A stretch of 64,000 nt of DNA, from contig SMSO01000031.1 in assembly GCA_004764695.1 (NCBI GenBank), positions 4,387,048-4,451,047 on the forward strand, given 5' to 3'. How positions within the stretch are numbered: position 1 is the first letter of the stretch; each line of letters begins with the position of its first letter. The position numbers were made by a program, and so were the translations under genes. The notes under the pieces were generated by a model. That model ran no database searches, had not been told where the DNA came from, and worked only from the letters and a program-made list of their open reading frames with translations. The DNA comes from Schizochytrium sp. TIO01. Lineage: Eukaryota > Sar > Bigyra > Thraustochytrida > Thraustochytriidae. Below are positions 60,074-64,000 of this stretch, piece after piece.

Positions 60074-63000
60074 ATGAGCACTGCAATGAACGCAGCAAGG
60101 TTTGTTTGTGCAAGTAAAACTAAAGTGGAGATCGTATCTGCTTTTAGGTCAAAATGCGGCAGATGCAATAGCAATGTTGCTAAGGTTAGCATAAATAGGC
60201 TCTCAACAAGCATAGGGAACAGATCGATTGTAGCTTTTAAAACAAGGCAATCTACGCTTTGGCCGAAAAGAAAGACCATCGAAATGGCTCAAAGGCAAGG
60301 ATATTTGTTTTGTTCACGACGGACACGAGCTCTGTCATTACTGGGGAGGCAAGACCGTGCATCGCATGAGGACAATGTGCGTCTTGCGCAACTTGTACAA
60401 GCTTACAAAAGCCATGGCCATTTGCTTGCAACAGTAGATCCGCTTAAGCTTGCCTATGCGGACCCTCTCCGAGCACCGTACTATATTCAAGATGTCCCTG
60501 TTTTACAACCAGAGTACTACGGTTTGCGCTGCGATCGGGCCAACCTTGGCAAAACCTTTTGGATTGGAGATGCACTTGAGCCTTTGCTCGAAGGCCCTGA
60601 GCACACGCTGACAGATATCCTATCCTCACTGCGCAAAGTATACACAGGAAATATCGGAACCCAGTATGCACACATCCTCCGACCAGATTGTGTCACATGG
60701 CTCAACCGAAGGGTTATCGAGCACTCCATGATGGATACATCGCAGACAGAACAACGCGAAATCCTCTCAAAGATATCGAGTGCCACGCTCTTTGAAGAAT
60801 TTTGCGGTTCTCGTCTTTCTGGTGCGAAAAGATTTTCCCTGGAGGGCTGTGAAGCTCTGATCCCTGGTCTGGAGGCTCTTTGTGATGAAAGCTCCAAGCG
60901 TGGTGTACGCGCCATCGAGATGGGAATGACACACAGAGGCCGTCTCAATGTTTTGAAAAACGTCTTGCATGTACCTCTGGCTGCCATTATTCATCGCTTC
61001 CAGCCGTACCTTCCTGATGACATTGAGCATCCCAACAACTCTGATGATGTGCGCTATCATTTAGGTACTTCTATCGTTAGAATGTTTGGATATGGACATG
61101 ACGCTCGTGAGCTGCGCATCTCCCTCGCCGCCAATCCGTCACACCTTGAGAGCGTTAATAGCGTCGTGCTTGGTAAGACGCGTGCTCGACAGTTCCTCAT
61201 GCGTGGGCGCATCATTGAGGATGATAGCGGGGCAAACCTGGTTGGTCAAACACGGAAACGCGGATCAGTAGATTATAGCCCAAGCGACGATGCCAAGCGT
61301 GAATCCATGGCGGTCATTCTCCACGGTGACGCCTCCTTCTACCAAGGCTCAGTTCGTGAAGTTCTTGGATTTAGTAACCTTCGTGATTACACTACAGGTG
61401 GTACTATTCATATCATCATTAACAATCAGATTGGATTCACAACACTTCCGAAAGAGTCTCACTCATCGGTTTATTGCTCTGATGTTGCTTTGTCAATTGG
61501 AGCTCCCGTTTTTCATGTCAACGGAGACGATCCGGAGGCCTTTGTTCGCGTTTGCCGAACTGCAGCCGAGTACCGTCAGCGCTTTGGTAGAGATTGTATT
61601 ATTAATCTTTGGGGATATAGACGCCATGGCCACAACGAGCAGGATGACCCCGGCCTCACGCAACCCATCATGTATAAAGCCGTCCACCATTTACCTCGGC
61701 TCATGGACATTTACGCCAACAAATTAGTCCGCGATGGCAGCATCTCTGGGCATGATGCTGTCGAAGCTGAACGCGAAGCAATTACAGACACCTTGAAATC
61801 AAGCTTCAATGATTTTTGGGAGAGTGGGAAAGATCGGCGCACTGAAATTACCTCCTTGTGGAACGAACTTGGCGTTCTTTCCGCTCAGGAAGTAAGTCAG
61901 AACCGCCTTGTGCGTAATCAGCTCATGCAGACCTCTGTGACTGGTGTGCACGTTGAACTCCTCCGCTCATACGGACGTGCCATCTTTACTTTGCCACCTG
62001 AGTATCGCTTCAAGGTTCATCCAAAAGTCCGTGAGAATTTTCAGCAACGTCTAGATTCAATTGAAGTTGGAGCTGGTAAAAATATCCGCTGGGCTACGGC
62101 AGAAGCCTTGGCATTCGCCTCTCTCTTAGAAGATGGTTTTCACGTCCGTTTGAGCGGTCAAGATGTAGAACGCGGTACATTTAATCAAAGACATGCCGTC
62201 ATTTGCGACCAGGAGCGTTCAGAGCGTGGTAATGAAAAGATTTATAAGCCCTGGACCAACTTGCAGCTTTTAAGCTGGCATCAGGAAGATATTCGCCGGG
62301 ATCTGGTCAAACGAGCCAACTCTGCAGTCTGGCCCATTAACAACACAATGAAACGGTCCAATGGCCAGGCCAGCAGCACATCTGAGACATCTGTGAGCAA
62401 TTCTACCAGTGAGGAACGCGCATCGCTAGCAGGATCTTCTTCGTCCGACTCTACTGACGAGCTTTCGTCTGGAACGTATCAATTTCCTTCCGAATTGGAG
62501 TCTGGGGATGTCGTTGGCGAGAAAAATGACATCTACGCCGGTTTATACCGCTTCAGCAGTACTTCTCGACCAAATGAGTACTCCGGCCCCAAGGTTGAGC
62601 GCCGCGTGTTGCAGGGCAGTACGGGCGTTCCTGTCAATCAGCTTCATTTGTCCCCTTTTGAAGAAGATGTTAACGAAGAAGAGGCCCGTTTGTCCATTGA
62701 AAACGAGCTAAACTCTATTCGCAAAGGCCTCTCTCGAAGAGCATGCGATTTGCGGAATCTTCGAAAAGTTTTGCGCTGGCGTGAGCCCAAAAAGCAGCGT
62801 CCGCCAGAACTTGGTGAAATGGAGATATGTAACAGTCCCTTGAGTGAAGAAGCAGTCCTTGGATTTGAACATGGTTACAGTTTATACTCGCCAAACATCA
62901 TGACAATTTGGGAAGCTCAGTTTGGTGACTTTAGTAATTGTGCACAAGTTGTTATCGATACATTCATTGCTAGCGGCGAGGAGAAATGGGTGCGTTCATC

Positions 63001-63833
63001 AGGAATCGTGGTCTTGCTTCCTCATGGCTATGAAGGTCAAGGCCCAGACCATAGTTCGGCAAAGGTGGAGCGCTTTCTACAACTCTGTGCCGAGGATGCT
63101 ACACCTTCGCTTCGCCTTGCCAACCTAGGCGCACAAGACGAGGTGAACAACCTGGCCAAGGTTAATATGCATGTACTTATTCCGAGTACACCTGCTCAGT
63201 ATTTCCATGCTCTGCGCCGCCAAATGATGCTCCCAGTGCGCAAACCCCTCATCATTTTCACACCAAAGTACCTCTTGCACCACCGTCCGTGCTCCTCCAG
63301 CCTTGATGAGCTTGGTCGTAATACACGGTTTCATACTGTGTTACAAGACCCTTTGCATGATGGTCACAATTCACAAAAATCTGTACGGAAGGTCATTCTC
63401 TGCACGGGTAAAATGTATTATCACCTGGTGCAGAAACGTGCTGCAATGGGTCTGCAGAAGGAAGTGGCAATTATTCGCATTGAGCAGCTCTCGCCATTTC
63501 CGTTTCCATTCACTGCGCCATGCCCTTAGCAAGTACCTCTGCAATAATGGTGCTTCCCATGCAGTAGAATTAATTTGGGCGCAGGAAGAACCCAAAAACA
63601 TGGGTGCGTGGACTTATGTGAATGAACGTCTTCGCTGGGTTTTGATCAATATGCCCTTGTCAGATTTGAATGCTTCTGCGCTCCTGGAAAACCCTCGAAA
63701 GAACCCCATTAGATACTGTGGCCGTGCTGTCTCTGCATCGCCAGCTACTGGCTCTTTTGGCCTTCATCGAAAGGAGATGAACGACATTGTTTCGTCTGCC
63801 ATGGCAACTTCGCCTGATTTCTGTGAAAATTAG
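60074..63833 (+). CDS. DHTKD1: 2-oxoadipate dehydrogenase E1 (DHTKD1-type), with an apparent +1 frameshift
   Basis: Thiamine-dependent E1 of the OGDH family, predicted to decarboxylate 2-oxoadipate in lysine/tryptophan breakdown in mitochondria. The ATG at 60074 gives a basic presequence of about 90 residues. Blocks: LVQAYKSHGHLLATVDP, FSLEGCEALIPGLEAL, MGMTHRGRLNVL, NPSHLESVNSVVLGKTRARQ, ThDP motif HGDA (417-420) to NNQ (450-452), HVNGDDPE, YRRHGHNEQDDP, RLSGQDVERGTF, QRHAV (H707), NSPLSEEAVLGFE (from 920), HGYEGQGPDHSS. DYSP, SSVYCSD, QRHA and NSPLSEEAVLGFE favour DHTKD1 over OGDH. Frame 0 stops at 63527-63529; homology continues in the +1 frame from 63507 (HSLRHALSKYL, QEEPKNMGAWTYV) to TAG at 63831, so the whole would be 1252 residues. 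Residues 708-919 include about 180 more than usual, Ser-rich in part. The shift could be an error, a mutation or recoding. Confidence 0.88.
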
Positions 63834-64000
63834 ACCAATCTGTTGAAATCTCAATATGCAAATTATTGCAGACATTATTTTTTTTTGTCAAATGTAGCAG
63901 TGTTAGAGCTTTGTTCCCATTGCTCTTCACATCTCTCACTGCTTCAACTGGTCGCTTAATTTTCTAGCATGGTAGAATACAATACTATCTCAAGCAGTAT
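63834..64000. other. 3' flank of the E1 gene
   Basis: AT-rich, with a run of T near 63880. It probably contains the transcript end. No other gene is visible before the window edge. Confidence 0.6.

Noticed and set aside
60074-63833. Calling the E1 gene 2-oxoglutarate dehydrogenase (OGDH)
   Set aside because: SSVYCSD, DYSP before HGDASF, QRHA and NSPLSEEAVLGFE fit DHTKD1 better. OGDH remains possible until a tree is made.

Overview
The window is nuclear DNA of a eukaryote, most likely a stramenopile; a labyrinthulomycete (thraustochytrid) is a plausible but unproven guess. The reasons are: UMP synthase fused in the order OMP decarboxylase then orotate phosphoribosyltransferase (OMPDC-OPRT), an order known from stramenopiles and kinetoplastids and opposite to that of animals and plants; mitochondrial enzymes with N-terminal presequences; an LRRC57-type leucine-rich-repeat protein; and long spacers full of microsatellites. 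No ribosome binding sites, operons, tRNAs or rRNAs were seen. Five of the six clear genes are single uninterrupted frames, so introns seem rare.

Layout. Positions 1-38.1 kb hold no gene I can name. This part is a mosaic of tri- and tetranucleotide repeats, three short tandem minisatellites, AT-rich islands about 3-5 kb apart, and a few GC-richer patches that look like broken coding sequence (6.2-6.8, 23.2-24.1, 25.0-25.7 and 30.8-31.5 kb). At 38.1 kb there is a gene for a small protein with an FCS-like (FLZ-type) zinc finger, preceded by a CAA-rich leader. From 38.9 to 47.1 kb is another empty stretch holding an old, diverged direct duplication.

The right third (47-64 kb) is gene-bearing: a plant-type acetylornithine deacetylase (+), LRRC57-like (-), branched-chain 2-oxoacid dehydrogenase E1 alpha (+), UMP synthase (-), and a DHTKD1-type 2-oxoadipate dehydrogenase E1 (+). 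Neighbouring genes alternate in strand. The enzymes cover arginine/ornithine synthesis, pyrimidine synthesis and two thiamine-dependent E1 steps of amino-acid breakdown (branched-chain, and lysine/tryptophan). Nothing indicates that they are co-regulated.

The strongest oddities are in the DHTKD1-type gene. It carries about 180 extra residues inside its catalytic region, and it needs one +1 frame change near 63506 to encode its conserved C-terminal domain. The land-plant-like FLZ finger is the next most interesting. I did not find a convincing new multi-gene system.
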